Part shown: in pieces, positions 49,321-59,967 of the stretch
How the letters are laid out: each line of letters opens with the position of its first letter
Numbering within the stretch: position 1 is the first letter of the stretch
Source of the DNA: Deroplatys truncata
Taxonomy: Eukaryota > Arthropoda > Insecta > Mantodea > Mantidae
Length of the DNA stretch: 64,000 nt
Assembly (NCBI GenBank): GCA_030765065.1
Contig: CM060988.1
Location: 177,857,065 to 177,921,064 of the forward strand
Direction: 5' to 3'
Made by a program: the position numbers and the translations under genes
Notes under the pieces: model-generated
Database searches by the model: none
What the model was told of the DNA's origin: nothing
What the model saw: only the letters and a program-made list of their open reading frames with translations

Positions 49321-50406
49321 TTCACTTCTTGTTAAGGGTATCCATTCATAGTTGAAATTAGGTCAAAGTTTTGAAAATATTCAAAATTTATTTTTATGTA
49401 CAAAGAATAACTTTGAAGTTTTAGCATTGAAACGTGTTTTTCTAACCCAAGAGGAAGAGGATTGAATGTAGGAATAATGGAGATTTCTACTTGAAAATAT
49501 ATTTCATAACCGAATTTCGTTTATTTAATAAACTTGCACTTCAATAACATACATAATTGCCTTTTCAGAAACTCTTATTCTTTCACAATTCTTTACATTT
49601 TTTACGGCTTCAATACAGTAAGTTAAATTACAATAATTACGTACTTGCTTCCTGCTCTCACATTTACCGATATCTTTGAAATCTAAACCCCAATAAATAT
49701 ATAGTTCGGACGATCAACCTTTCCCCGGTGAATAATTACTAAGGAGAATTTTGAATAGGTTAAGCCAAAAAGGAATCTAGTAACACCGTCCCGAATGCCT
49801 TCTGTCTAAACACTATTCTGCTCTTTTGCTCGTGACCTCTCTCGCCGTCGAAGAAAGACTAATCACCTTGTGGACTGCCCGTTTAGGAGAGCTACAACTA
49901 ATCCGGCGCCTGCGCAGTCGACAATCACCATCACTTGACGTACTACACGACTCAAATTAACTGCGCGCTTCTTTCTTCTTCTTCTTCTTCTTCTTCTTCT
50001 TGTTGTTGTTTTTGTTGTCGTCTCCTTGACCCACCACTACCGTAGTCGTTTCACTTCTGTTCCTTTAGTGGAACCTGTAGTCGCCTGGAGTAGTTTCTCC
50101 GGGGAGGGTCAATTTGGCACAGCATCAATCCCATACCATGACCTTTATCTTTGAACACATAACAATTTAATTGCGTAAGAGCATACGGCCTGTTTTTACC
50201 TCCAATGGCTTTTAGTCGGCTTTGAGTTTTCTTACGATTTTGCGCATTCTCCACGTAATGTAATTTGTAACTAATCTTTTAGCTACACTTTTAAATTGCT
50301 CAAGATATGACATAATTAATAGGACCACTAAGGATAAATTGTATAAAAATAAGATTTTTTTTTTGTTTAAGACAACCAGAGCAGTGAATAATATTTTATA
50401 TACCAG

Positions 50407-50442
<36 letters not shown>

Positions 50443-50784
50443 ATTTGCATTTAAATGATATGTAGTATGTTTATTTTTTCAAAAATTCCATTTCTGCATC
50501 ATGTGGAATACCTGATTAGTTAGCACAATTACAACATAGATTTATCAAAACATATTAAAGATATATTTCTGAAATTTAACATACGCTTATAATTGGGTTA
50601 GAGATGTATATGACAAAATTTTGAAAACATTTGGATAAAAAGTGCACGATTTACAAATTTCACTAGAGATAAACCTTCATCACAGGTTTATAAACTTCGT
50701 TGTATCGATGGCCTTGGAATTCATTTTTTTTGTCTTTTTTTTGTATGACCTCAAGAAAAGGGTGAATGGCGATTTGCAATTGAA
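49321..50784. other. No gene; simple repeats in AT-rich DNA
   Basis: (CTT)n at 49971-50000 running into (GTT)n; (TA)n at 50410-50440. No recognisable frame. Confidence 0.35.
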
Positions 50785-52484
50785 AAATCTCAAGTGTTAC
50801 ATTCTAACGACTTCTACACTCTATCTTTTATTAGTGGGTATACAAACTATTTTTCTAAAGCTTATTTTTCTGTCTACTACATTTTAATCCAAAAAACCTT
50901 TACAGAAATAGCTACATTACACACTTCATTATAGATACAAAGAGAACAGCGATAGTCAAATGTTTAACAACTGGACGCTATATGCTGGCCTTAAAATTCC
51001 ATACCGTTTCCATGACATCGCGATAAACAACTGAATTTTGACAGAATTTTAAAAATAACCACTAATGAACAGTTCGAACCGTTAATAACGGATATCTGGG
51101 AAGCGACTTATGCCACAAAAGGTTTTTTAAATAAATTGTGTATTTCATAGAGATCTGTATTTCATGTGTAGTGCGTTTTCATCTATCCCTTAACGTTTAC
51201 CAGTTATACAAGATAATACAAGTTTTTTTTTGAATGAAGAGGACTTCAAATAGTATTCCCAGAAAGTTTAAGATATGATTTTGTCATCCAAATATCTTTC
51301 ACATACGTGAAGCAGTAAGTTTAACACGTAAATGATTTCAGTCTAATTATATAATACATATAAATTCAATAACAGCCCGCCTTAAAGCAATATGTGTATG
51401 TAACAATATATAACAAGTGTATATAACAGTCATTGTATATGTTTATATTATTGTATCCATGTGTAATGAAGTTATGTGAATATATTACGTAATTTAATAA
51501 TGTAGGAGCTGTGAGAATAATAGGTTAAAAGTTGCTAACAATGAGGTAACCTTTAGGCAATAATGAGTTTTAGAGTTTAACAATACCACTTGTGATTCTT
51601 GGAAGCGATAATGTAATTTTAGTGACAGTTTATAAAATAGCCAATCATCAAGCAGAAAAAGCTTTAGTTAAAAGAAGGTATTCTATTGGATTAGGAATAG
51701 CCAATCAGAGACTTGAAATACAGAAATTTACAAATTTTAGACTCTAGAAATCCATTCAGTTGCCTGCAGACAGTGATTGTAGTCGGATACGTGATGCGTC
51801 CTCGAGAGATTTAATACGTATTTTGTGTGAGATAAAAATAGCTTACGTGTTAAAAAGTGCAAGTAATTTATAAAAACATCTCACAGCTCTCTCTCTCTAT
51901 ATCAGTGTAGTGTTATTTAAATCGTGTCAAGCATTAATAAAAGGAGTGAAGTAAAATTATGATCTGTGTAAACCTACATTCTTGTCGCACCACAAACCTA
52001 CAAAAAGAAACATGTCTCTAACAATAATACTGACGCAGCCGAGGAAAACATAAATATTTAATATTTAAAGAAACAGTCAAATTACAAAGTTAATATTTTT
52101 TTAAACTTGGGGCAAAGGCCACCTGAAAATACATTAGGGGCGAAGGCTGCCGGAAACTGTTTACTATACGTGCGGTTGCAACTACTACAAGTTCGGCTCC
52201 CCAACAGTTGAAATATAATACAACTCCTTCTAAAATATATTTCTCAAATTGGCGTTCCGTACGTGGAGCTAATAAATTACTTCTTAAATTGGCTCCCAAA
52301 GCGTAAAGAAAACCACCAACTTTCTCATACGGTATTTTAATCAAAAAATCGTTAGGGCCGTTATTTTAGAAAACCAAAGAGTTTGAAAGATTTTGATGTA
52401 AAGGGTAGATTGGAGTGTGGGATTTTCTTGAAAATCGTCAAAAATCATTTCGTTTTCGAGTTATGCTGTTCATAGTCGCGCGCG

Positions 52485-52515
<31 letters not shown>

Positions 52516-52618
52516 AAACATTTTTCTAAAAATGTGTTACTTTATTTCAGGGGCATCAAAACATGTATTTCCTATGAAATCTCGACATAAAATTTTTGAG
52601 TGGCATGTAAAACCTTCT
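50785..52618 (-). mobile_element. HINE repeat holding two nested LTR insertions
   Basis: 3' region at left (GTGTTACATTCTAACGACTT), core to 51307, family B LTR 51308-52327, core again, a CG/CA microsatellite at 52478-52515, then the 5'-terminal region, cut by the Ty3/gypsy element. The last ~25 bp are at 61136-61165. Confidence 0.75.
51308..52327 (+). mobile_element. Solo LTR family B, 1020 bp, perfect TSD
   Basis: TGAAGCAG...TTTCTCA with duplication TACG (51304-51307, 52328-52331). PBS-like units at 52250-52269 and 52290-52304. Confidence 0.85.
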
Positions 52619-52622
52619 CTAC
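52619..52622. repeat. Target-site duplication CTAC (left)
   Basis: CTAC directly precedes the LTR at 52623 and recurs at 61136-61139 after the other LTR. Joining the flanks over one CTAC restores the usual HINE 5' terminus (read inverted), which supports the boundary. Confidence 0.9.
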
Positions 52623-53763
52623 TGCGGCGATCACCTCCTCATCCGTTGCTGTAGCTTACCTTGATGCTTCTCCCGTTGCTTCCAGAAGTTCTCAGCGTGT
52701 TGGTTCTTCAATTTATCCTCGGCTAGCTGCAGTAATTTTCCTTAAATTATATGGGAGCATGGACTTATCCTCGGTAAAGGAAAACGTAGATCTCGGGTGG
52801 TGATATAGGAAGACATAGACTTGCTTTGTTTATGAAAAGATGACACTGCCGTTTCTTTTTATTTAATTTAACACTCGTAGTATACAAAACTGGTATTGCC
52901 GCTGTAAAATACTGTCCACCGCTGTTAGACTATGGCGTGGATATGTCACGAAATATAACTATTCTTATTGTCGCTTTCAGAGTAGCGGATCTTAGGTGTG
53001 TTGCTAAAACTATTTTGATTCCCTGTTTTGGCGCGATATCTCACACATCCTGCAGCATCTCTCCCTGACCACACATGACATAAACTGCCGAATAAAATGC
53101 AATACTAAGCTGACATTACAAAGCTGACTTGATTCCTTTCTGGGCGCGATATCTCACGCATCCTGCAGCATCTCTCCCTGACTACACATTACCAAAACTG
53201 CCGCGAATTTTCCCCAAACAGATCCATTTATAGTCTCAGGCTCCTGAGGCTGCTTCCTTTCCTATTGGTCCATTTTTAGCGCGACTCGACGCGTCTAACT
53301 ATTTCGAATAAACTTTCAGGGATCTCATTGGTCCAATTTTAATATAAATCGCGGCTTTTCCTACATTTACCGTTAAGGTTGTCTTTCTCACTCACTTGGT
53401 CACGGCGAATTATCAAATAATGGGACAAAGGCTCTACACCCTCGCTGTAGGAATAATAGCACAGCGACCGGAGAGAGGTAATAAAACTAGGTTTTCTGCC
53501 TTCGAAAGCACTATTCCTGTAGCTAAAACTTTCCCTCGTGGACAGTATTTTAACATAGCGCTTAAATTATTTACATTAAACCATTTATAACTCTACTAAT
53601 ATTAATAACCTAGATAGATACATAATGTTAAATCACCCTTCTTAAAATATACAAGCAGTATGAGAAAAAGATATTTACATAATACGATTTAACATCACTA
53701 AAAGTTAATTAATAAGTTATCTGTAATTATTGTTCTTGGGCTCGGCCTAGAGTTGCCGTTTCA
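52623..53763 (-). repeat. 3' LTR of the Ty3/gypsy element
   Basis: This copy lies downstream of pol on the minus strand. It shares both termini with the other LTR and has the same length. CCAAT-type motifs lie near 53262-53270 and 53325-53333, a TATA-like stretch near 53340-53350, and AATAAA at 52858-52863 (minus strand). The internal direct repeat is 53015-53090 and 53129-53203. Short reading frames in the LTR are also present in the other copy and have no protein-like features. Confidence 0.93.
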
Positions 53764-53780
53764 AATTGCCCTGTTCTGGA
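53764..53780 (-). other. Candidate polypurine tract
   Basis: On the minus strand the bases just before the 3' LTR read AGAACAGGGCAATT. This is where plus-strand priming should start, but the tract is short and interrupted by pyrimidines, so the call rests mainly on position. Confidence 0.4.
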
Positions 53781-54156
53781 AAAGAATAAATTTTTCAACA
53801 CTTGATACAATTTTCTTTTACAGAATAATTCCTCTGATTATGGCCTTTGTTCGTTTGTTTTGTTGACAGAGACCCTTCGCTATACCTGCTCCTTCACAAG
53901 GGCTCTGACAAACCGGTGATGTTTATATTTGGGTCATTCACTCTACACTCTCCCTTTAAAAACAGGTTTCCGAGAGACATTCTTATACCCAATACATTTC
54001 CCGCACACGAATAACTTGTGACGCATACAAATACTCTAATACCCAATTTAAGTTCTAAAATTAAATCTATTTACATACATATTGGTACATAATTATTATG
54101 CCTTTATTTATTTCTTTACATCCTTATTTATCGGGTGTATTACCTTTACTATTTGT
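53764..54156 (-). other. Retrotransposon 3' untranslated region
   Basis: The 393 bp between the pol stop and the 3' LTR have no frame long enough for an envelope gene. Confidence 0.7.
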
Positions 54157-57100
54157 TCACAGGGGTGTTACCTCATTTCGAGTAAAACTAACCTGATTCT
54201 TTTCATTATATTCTTCACCCTTCTCATTCTCTAAACATTTGTACGGTTTGAGCAACTGTTTATGGTATCTCCCTACGATCTTGGAATTCTTTATTTCTTG
54301 TAACTCAAATGTATCCGAGCCAAAAATGTTAATCACCCGGTATGGACCTTTAAATAAATTTTCCATTCTATGATACCTTTTGTTCAGAATGCTAGACTTT
54401 TTCTTGTCCCGTACCAATACTAAGTCTCCCAATTTGATCAACCAGTGTTTTCGTTTCTTCTTCTTAAACTTTTCTTTTCTTTTCTGCGCCTTATTGGCCA
54501 TTCTTTCAAAAGCTTTCTTAAACATCTCTTCTTCCGTTAGTGCTTTCGGATCTTTAGCTTCTAGTGTCTGTGGTAATTCCCCTTCGAGTGTTTCCATTAA
54601 TTTCCCCTTCATCAGCTCGATGGGCTTATAACCGGTAGTAGGGCTCACACTTTCATTTAAAATACTTTCGATGCGCTGATAGTGATTTGCCCAATCACTG
54701 TGTTTTTTATTGGCCAAAATTCTCAAATAAACCGAAATGTCCCGTATTATTCTTTCGCAGGGATTGCTTTGTGGGTGGTATTTTGAGCAATGATACAACG
54801 TGATTTCGTTTTCTTTTAAGGTGTCTACAAATTTTCTGCTGGTAAATATTGAAGCATTATCACATAAAATTGCCTTCATCTTTCCAAATTGTGGAACATA
54901 CGACTTCATTATCTTCCTTAGGCATGTTTCACTTGTAATCTTCCGGACTGGGTAAATTTTCACAAATTTTGAAAATACATCTATTAACACTATTATATAC
55001 CTAAATCCAAATTTACTACGAGGCATCTCACCATGACAGTCCAAGGTCACTAACATTCCTGGTTTTTCTCTTAGTATTGAGTTTGTCTCGTATTCGTATT
55101 GTATATTCAGTGGCTTTGCTTTTTGACATTGTAAGCATGTCGAAATTATTCTCCTTACTTTATGGTGTAATTTTGGAATATACAGGTTTTCTTGGATCAT
55201 TAAAGCGGTGCGTTCTGAGCCAGAATGTGCTAGAGCTTGATGGAACGTGCTTATGAGTTCATTCTCCATGTTCTTAGGTATATATGTCTTCCATTTCTGT
55301 ATTTCACTGCCATGTAGTTTATATAACACGCCCCCTTTTAACCCTATGTTTCCCTTGATATTTTCATCTATTTCTGGGGCCTTTTTTATTAATTTATTTA
55401 ACTTCTCATCTCGTCGCTGCTGGTCCCCTATTCCTTTTAATTCTTTTATCAATCCTTTACTCAAGGGTATTTCAATACTCATTAATGTTACTTCATTTTT
55501 AGGGCGTTCTATTCTCTCCGGTATTTCACTGTTGTTATGTAACCTAGACAGCAAATCGCTAAAAACATTTGTTTTTCCTGGAATGTGTTTCACCTCAACA
55601 TCATACGAAAGAATCTCATGGATGTACCTAGATAATTTAGTACTCGTAAGCCGACAACGTTTCATAAATGAAAGACTCACATGATCTGTGTATATAATAA
55701 CCTTCTGTAGATATATATATGATCTAAATTTCTGTAGTGCGTAATACACAGCACAGATCTCTAATTCGGTGACCGAAGCATTTTTCTCTATTTGACTTAA
55801 ACCTCTTGAAGCGGTACTTATCACGTGCAGTTGATTTTCCTCATCTGATTGGGCTAGGACACACCCATATCCGTGACCTGAAGCATCCACGTAAATTACA
55901 TATGGTAGGTTGTCCTTGGGTCTCTCTAGTAGAATTGATTTCGCAAATAGTTCTTTTATCTTTTCAAAAGCTTTCTGGTGTACCTCGTCCCATTTCCATC
56001 GCACTTTCTTTTTAAGTAATTCGCGCAAAGGCGCTATTTCTGCGGCGTACCTCAGGATAAATTTGCTTTGATAATTTAGCACTCCAAGAAAGGACCTAAC
56101 CTGCTTAACACTCTTGGGCGCTGGTATTCTTCTCACAGCCGCTACTCTTTCTTCGTTTGGCTTTATTCCTCTATCATTAATTACATAACCTAGAAATTCC
56201 ACCTCACGGATGCAAAATTTGGATTTATTAATGTTCACCGTCATACCGTTTTCTCTCAGCTTTCTAAGCACATAATCCACATGTTTAATATGCTCATCAA
56301 AATTTTCATCAACTATTAGAAAATCGTCGATATATTGGATCAAAAATTCGTCGGCTGAGTCGCCAAATATTTTATCGATGGCTCTTAATAGTCCACTACA
56401 TGACGTAAGCATACCAAAAGGCATTCTCAAAAATTCGAACTGTTTCCCAAAAAATAAAAAAGAAGTATACTTTCTAACATCCTCGTGAAGCTCAATCTGC
56501 CAGTATGACGCCGTTAAATCAATAGTGGAGAAATACTTGCCTTTGGTTATTTTTGACAGCAATTTTTCTACACTTTCGCTCCGAAATCTGTCTGGTTGTG
56601 TATATTTATTTATCCTTCGAGCATCTATTGTCATCCTAAGTTCGCCATTGCGTTTCGTCACCCAACATAATGGACTGCTGTACGGAGAATTTGACGTTTG
56701 TATTATTCGGTCTCTCAACATCTTATCGATCACCTGTTTGGCTCTCTCCCTTAATGCAATCGGAATATCCCGATACTTGTGTGTGAAGGGTGCAATATCT
56801 TGTACCTTAAAACTGTGTTTGTATGCTTTGCACTTGCCTGGGACGTCCGAAAATACCGCTTTGTTTTCTTGTAACATTCGCCTTAATAGATGCCTTTGTG
56901 TCTCTGTGAGGTTCTCGGCAAGGGTCACTTTCTCCTCTACTGCTTCTACCTGGCTGCCGGTATCTTGGAATTCTTTATTTCGGGCGTAACCATAATCTTT
57001 CTCATTGTGCTCCGTATACCCGTTGTAAAACCTGTCAGCGAACGCATGCATCTCATCGGTTTCTTCCCCTTGTACTATAGCAATTAATTTCTCACTCCTA

Positions 57101-57720
57101 CCTGTTTGTAATAATTGTACGAAAAATCTTTCTTCGGCTATATCTTCTTCTCCTTGGGTTTTGTTATAAGTATCCTGCTTCATACCCTCTACAAAAGGGA
57201 TTTCTAATGTTTTTCTGTTCTTCTCTATTTTCAAAACTTTATCAGCAAAATCAACCCTAGCTCTTAATTCAAACAAAACGTCACACCCAATCAAAATGTC
57301 ACAAATCAAATTATTGATTACCAGAAAAATAAACTCAAAATTTTCTTCTCCTATTTTCATGTTCAACATTACTTGCATTTTTATTCGGGTAACATCTTTG
57401 TTAACTGCTACCCGGCATACCGTGTTCCTTATGGGTAATGTCATTAGCTTAATTCCTTTATTTACCAGGTTCTGATATAACCTCAGGCTGCATACACTCA
57501 CATTGGCTCCAGAGTCTATTAAAGCGTTATATTCTTCATCCAATAATACTACCTTTATGCTAGGGGAATCTGTCAGATCCTTTTCCGAGTGATTTTGAAT
57601 AGTAGTTATCAGTTCTCCCAGTATAAATTCATTTTTGAGCCCTGTTTCACATTTTCTGTTTATTTGAGAATTTTGCGCGCTTAGAATCCGCTCCGAGCTC
57701 TTGAATGGATCCTGTCTTAG
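54157..57720 (-). CDS. pol: Pol polyprotein (protease, RT, RNase H, integrase)
   Basis: Enzymes that process the polyprotein, copy element RNA to DNA and integrate it. The frame is -1 relative to gag and open from 57729, so it is probably reached by frameshifting at the gag stop; the nearest start-like codon is only a TTG at 57543. Counting from 57543: aspartic protease DSGA (10-13) with ILIG (83-86); RT with YIDD (404-407) and FLGY; RNase H with YVDAS (~551) and YTDH (618-621); integrase zinc finger H768, H773, C803, C806; catalytic D835, D895, E930, with 34 residues between the last two rather than the usual 35; then a basic stretch and an FKGPYRV GPY module near the end. No chromodomain. 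Intact, about 1187 residues from the shift site. The downstream 393 bp to the LTR hold no env. Confidence 0.93.
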   Translation of the reverse strand, partial: LRQDPFKSSERILSAQNSQINRKCETGLKNEFILGELITTIQNHSEKDLTDSPSIKVVLLDEEYNALIDSGANVSVCSLRLYQNLVNKGIKLMTLPIRNTVCRVAVNKDVTRIKMQVMLNMKIGEENFEFIFLVINNLICDILIGCDVLFELRARVDFADKVLKIEKNRKTLEIPFVEGMKQDTYNKTQGEEDIAEERFFVQLLQTGRSEKLIAIVQGEETDEMHAFADRFYNGYTEHNEKDYGYARNKEFQDTGSQVEAVEEKVTLAENLTETQRHLLRRMLQENKAVFSDVPGKCKAYKHSFKVQDIAPFTHKYRDIPIALRERAKQVIDKMLRDRIIQTSNSPYSSPLCWVTKRNGELRMTIDARRINKYTQPDRFRSESVEKLLSKITKGKYFSTIDLTASYWQIELHEDVRKYTSFLFFGKQFEFLRMPFGMLTSCSGLLRAIDKIFGDSADEFLIQYIDDFLIVDENFDEHIKHVDYVLRKLRENGMTVNINKSKFCIREVEFLGYVINDRGIKPNEERVAAVRRIPAPKSVKQVRSFLGVLNYQSKFILRYAAEIAPLRELLKKKVRWKWDEVHQKAFEKIKELFAKSILLERPKDNLPYVIYVDASGHGYGCVLAQSDEENQLHVISTASRGLSQIEKNASVTELEICAVYYALQKFRSYIYLQKVIIYTDHVSLSFMKRCRLTSTKLSRYIHEILSYDVEVKHIPGKTNVFSDLLSRLHNNSEIPERIERPKNEVTLMSIEIPLSKGLIKELKGIGDQQRRDEKLNKLIKKAPEIDENIKGNIGLKGGVLYKLHGSEIQKWKTYIPKNMENELISTFHQALAHSGSERTALMIQENLYIPKLHHKVRRIISTCLQCQKAKPLNIQYEYETNSILREKPGMLVTLDCHGEMPRSKFGFRYIIVLIDVFSKFVKIYPVRKITSETCLRKIMKSYVPQFGKMKAILCDNASIFTSRKFVDTLKENEITLYHCSKYHPQSNPCERIIRDISVYLRILANKKHSDWANHYQRIESILNESVSPTTGYKPIELMKGKLMETLEGELPQTLEAKDPKALTEEEMFKKAFERMANKAQKRKEKFKKKKRKHWLIKLGDLVLVRDKKKSSILNKRYHRMENLFKGPYRVINIFGSDTFELQEIKNSKIVGRYHKQLLKPYKCLENEKGEEYNEKNQVSFTRNEVTPL

Positions 57721-57732
57721 TTTTCCGGGTTA
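57717..57732 (-). promoter_or_regulatory. Candidate gag-pol -1 frameshift site
   Basis: The last gag codons are GAA AAC TAA. The pol frame (-1) opens only after an in-frame stop at 57732-57730, so the two frames overlap by about a dozen bases and any shift must happen here. GGAAAAC at 57726-57720 allows AAC to slip to AAA in the A site, but it is not a canonical X-XXY-YYZ heptamer. The adjacent stop codon could add pausing. Confidence 0.5.
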
Positions 57733-59699
57733 TCGACACTATTTGGTGCTCCGCTAGTCTCTTCCACATTTCCCTCTCTCTGCATTTGCCTATAGTTTCC
57801 TCTGCTTCCTCTAAAATGTCCCCGGGAATGTCTCTCTCTCCTTTCGTTTCTTTCTGGATAATTTTCGTCATACCTTTCTCCTACATCACTTTCCCCTCGG
57901 TCAGAAAAATAATGTTCTCTGGATCTGTTTTCATTGTTTCTGCCTCTCCTATAATTAAAACGGCCACTATATCTTGGTCTGGTTTGTATAGCATTTATGT
58001 GATATTGGTTATCACCTTCCCTCCTGAAACGGTTATTTTGACAGTTTCTGTTCCCGGATTGAGGTACGTCGTTCCAGTATCTCTCTCTGGGGTTATAGTT
58101 CCCTCTCGCGTTTCCTCTCCAATTCGCATTCCTTGAATTATCCGGTAATGTTCGAACTGTATAGTTTTGTACGTGGTTCCTACTACTTGTCTCGAATGAT
58201 GATACCAACTCAATCAATTCGGGAATAGAATTTGGCTTCGCAATGAGTAGGTAATGGTGTATACGTTCTGGATAATGTGGTACAATCATATTAATGAAAT
58301 CCCTCTCGCTTATGGGTGGCTCGATTAGTCTACTACTCTGTGCTTTAGTTAGCAAATAATCTACCATGCTTAGGTTTCCGCGTTCATCGTACTTGCCATT
58401 AACTAGGATAGATCTCACCTGGTTCTGAGTATTAGTACTCCAGTACTTATTCAAAAATGCCCTTCTGAAATATTCAAAATTATTATTCTCCCCCAAAGTC
58501 AATCTTACCCATTGGAGAACCCTTTGACGTAAACCTTTACGAACGATTAACATCTTTAGCTCGTCCGGAATCTGCTTCAAACGGAAATACTCCTCAAGGT
58601 CATTTAGGTATTGTTTAGGATTATCAGCCGAATTTTCCTCGAAAGTAGGTACCCCTATCTCATTTAATAAATGGTAGTTTGCATTACTTGCATGGTTAGA
58701 TGTACATTGGTGCCCTGAATTAAAATTATATGGGTCGGCAGCTGGACTTTGGCCTCCATTTACCTCCCTAAAAGTGGTGCTAGTTTCACTGGGTGAGCTA
58801 TCATCACTCTGTCTCACACTTATCCCTAGTCTACCAATAGAGCGTTTTAACTCCTTTACACAATTTTCATGCTCTTCCACCCTCTTCACAATTTCATGAT
58901 GATTTGAGAGCTGTTCAGTCATTTTTGACGAAAGTTCATTCATCTTTCCCTGATCCTTTTCTAACACTATTCTAAATTCTTTGAACTCCCTTTGAATGTT
59001 AGATTCTAAGGTACTTTGTTTTTTTTCTAAAGAAACATTTACAGCTCTTAAGTCATCATCCAATTGCTCCTTTATGGCTAAGCTGGTAACACTTAATTCT
59101 GTTTCTACATCCTTCCTTAGTTTTTCTACATCGTTTCTTAGACATAGTTGTCCTGCCTGAATTTCTTGCACTACCATCCCTTGCTGACTGAATTTGGAGT
59201 CCAATTGACTTTGTAATCGGGTGACCTGTTCACCTAAATATTCCCTCATCTCCTGAGCTAATTCCCCTCTCATCTTCCTGTTTTCCTCTCTGACATATTC
59301 ACCTATCTGTATACTCTGCTCATTTAATTTCCCTTCCAAATTTTTATTTTGTTCACTCAAATTTCTTTTTGACTCCTTACTCAGCTCATTTAATTTCCCT
59401 TCTAAATTGTTAATTTGTTCACTCAAATTTCTTTTTGACTCCTTACTCTGCTCATCTATCTTTGCGCTCAAATGTTGAAGCAATATTAGCAGCTGGTTTT
59501 GACCTGCGTCAATGACCTGCTCAATCGGTGATTGCCTTTCCCTAACTTCTACTTCAGCTGCACCCATATTTTCTCCATCTGTTGTTATGCTGACAATAGC
59601 CTCCCCATTCAGTTCTTCCAAATCTTCCCTTGACCTACTCATGGTTCCGTTAGCAAGTTCTACCTCCCTAGTAATGACTTTACCCCCTCTCAATAACAT
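57717..59699 (-). CDS. gag: Gag polyprotein of the Ty3/gypsy element
   Basis: Structural protein that would assemble the cytoplasmic particle and package element RNA. I start at the first in-frame ATG (59699), giving 660 residues; the frame is open a little further upstream but only with a GTG. Residues ~70-300 are rich in E/K/L/Q with coiled-coil character and hold a 22-residue tandem repeat (66 bp period near 59335-59460). Residues ~360-510 resemble the retrotransposon Gag capsid domain, with the YFRLKQIPDEL and EYFRRAFLNKYW motifs. The C-terminal ~110 residues are Arg/Gly/Asn-rich with no CCHC zinc knuckle, so RNA binding probably uses RG-type basic motifs. It ends at TAA 57719-57717, next to a possible -1 shift site leading into pol. 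No frame breaks seen. Confidence 0.9.
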   Translation of the reverse strand: MLLRGGKVITREVELANGTMSRSREDLEELNGEAIVSITTDGENMGAAEVEVRERQSPIEQVIDAGQNQLLILLQHLSAKIDEQSKESKRNLSEQINNLEGKLNELSKESKRNLSEQNKNLEGKLNEQSIQIGEYVREENRKMRGELAQEMREYLGEQVTRLQSQLDSKFSQQGMVVQEIQAGQLCLRNDVEKLRKDVETELSVTSLAIKEQLDDDLRAVNVSLEKKQSTLESNIQREFKEFRIVLEKDQGKMNELSSKMTEQLSNHHEIVKRVEEHENCVKELKRSIGRLGISVRQSDDSSPSETSTTFREVNGGQSPAADPYNFNSGHQCTSNHASNANYHLLNEIGVPTFEENSADNPKQYLNDLEEYFRLKQIPDELKMLIVRKGLRQRVLQWVRLTLGENNNFEYFRRAFLNKYWSTNTQNQVRSILVNGKYDERGNLSMVDYLLTKAQSSRLIEPPISERDFINMIVPHYPERIHHYLLIAKPNSIPELIELVSSFETSSRNHVQNYTVRTLPDNSRNANWRGNARGNYNPRERYWNDVPQSGNRNCQNNRFRREGDNQYHINAIQTRPRYSGRFNYRRGRNNENRSREHYFSDRGESDVGERYDENYPERNERRERHSRGHFRGSRGNYRQMQREGNVEETSGAPNSVDNPEN

Positions 59700-59967
59700 G
59701 TGTTCACAAAACTGAGTCACTACTCTGCATGCCTTTTTGTTTGTTTTTGAATAAAAGTTCTAACCTGTATTTTTTTTCAATGTTAACTGATGCGTTCCGG
59801 GTTCGAATCCTGGTGAAGTTCTAGAAGCGATGTTCTCAGCTGTTTTGTTGTCCCACGTAGGTAGACTAGAAGTTCGCGTTGTAATTTTTGTTCTGCTGTG
59901 CCCCTTTCCTCTGAAGATTCTTCGTCTGTTCGTTGTTTCCTAGTCCTCCGTTCGTGTCGTTCTTCCC
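59700..59967 (-). other. Retrotransposon untranslated leader with a tRNA T-arm-like segment
   Basis: Leader between primer site and gag. On the plus strand 59797-59813 folds as a tRNA T-arm: CCGGG, 7-base loop TTCGAAT, CCTGG (one G-U pair). It lies on the same strand as the tRNA-like sequence of the primer site but is a separate segment. Confidence 0.55.

Noticed and set aside
53764-54156. Envelope gene downstream of pol
   Set aside because: Only 393 bp are available and no frame of useful length exists.
57541-57543. TTG at 57543 as the pol start
   Set aside because: The frame is open upstream to 57729 and -1 to gag, so frameshift entry is more likely than a TTG start.
59718-59720. GTG at 59720 as gag start
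   Set aside because: The in-frame ATG at 59699 is the normal eukaryotic start and loses only seven residues.
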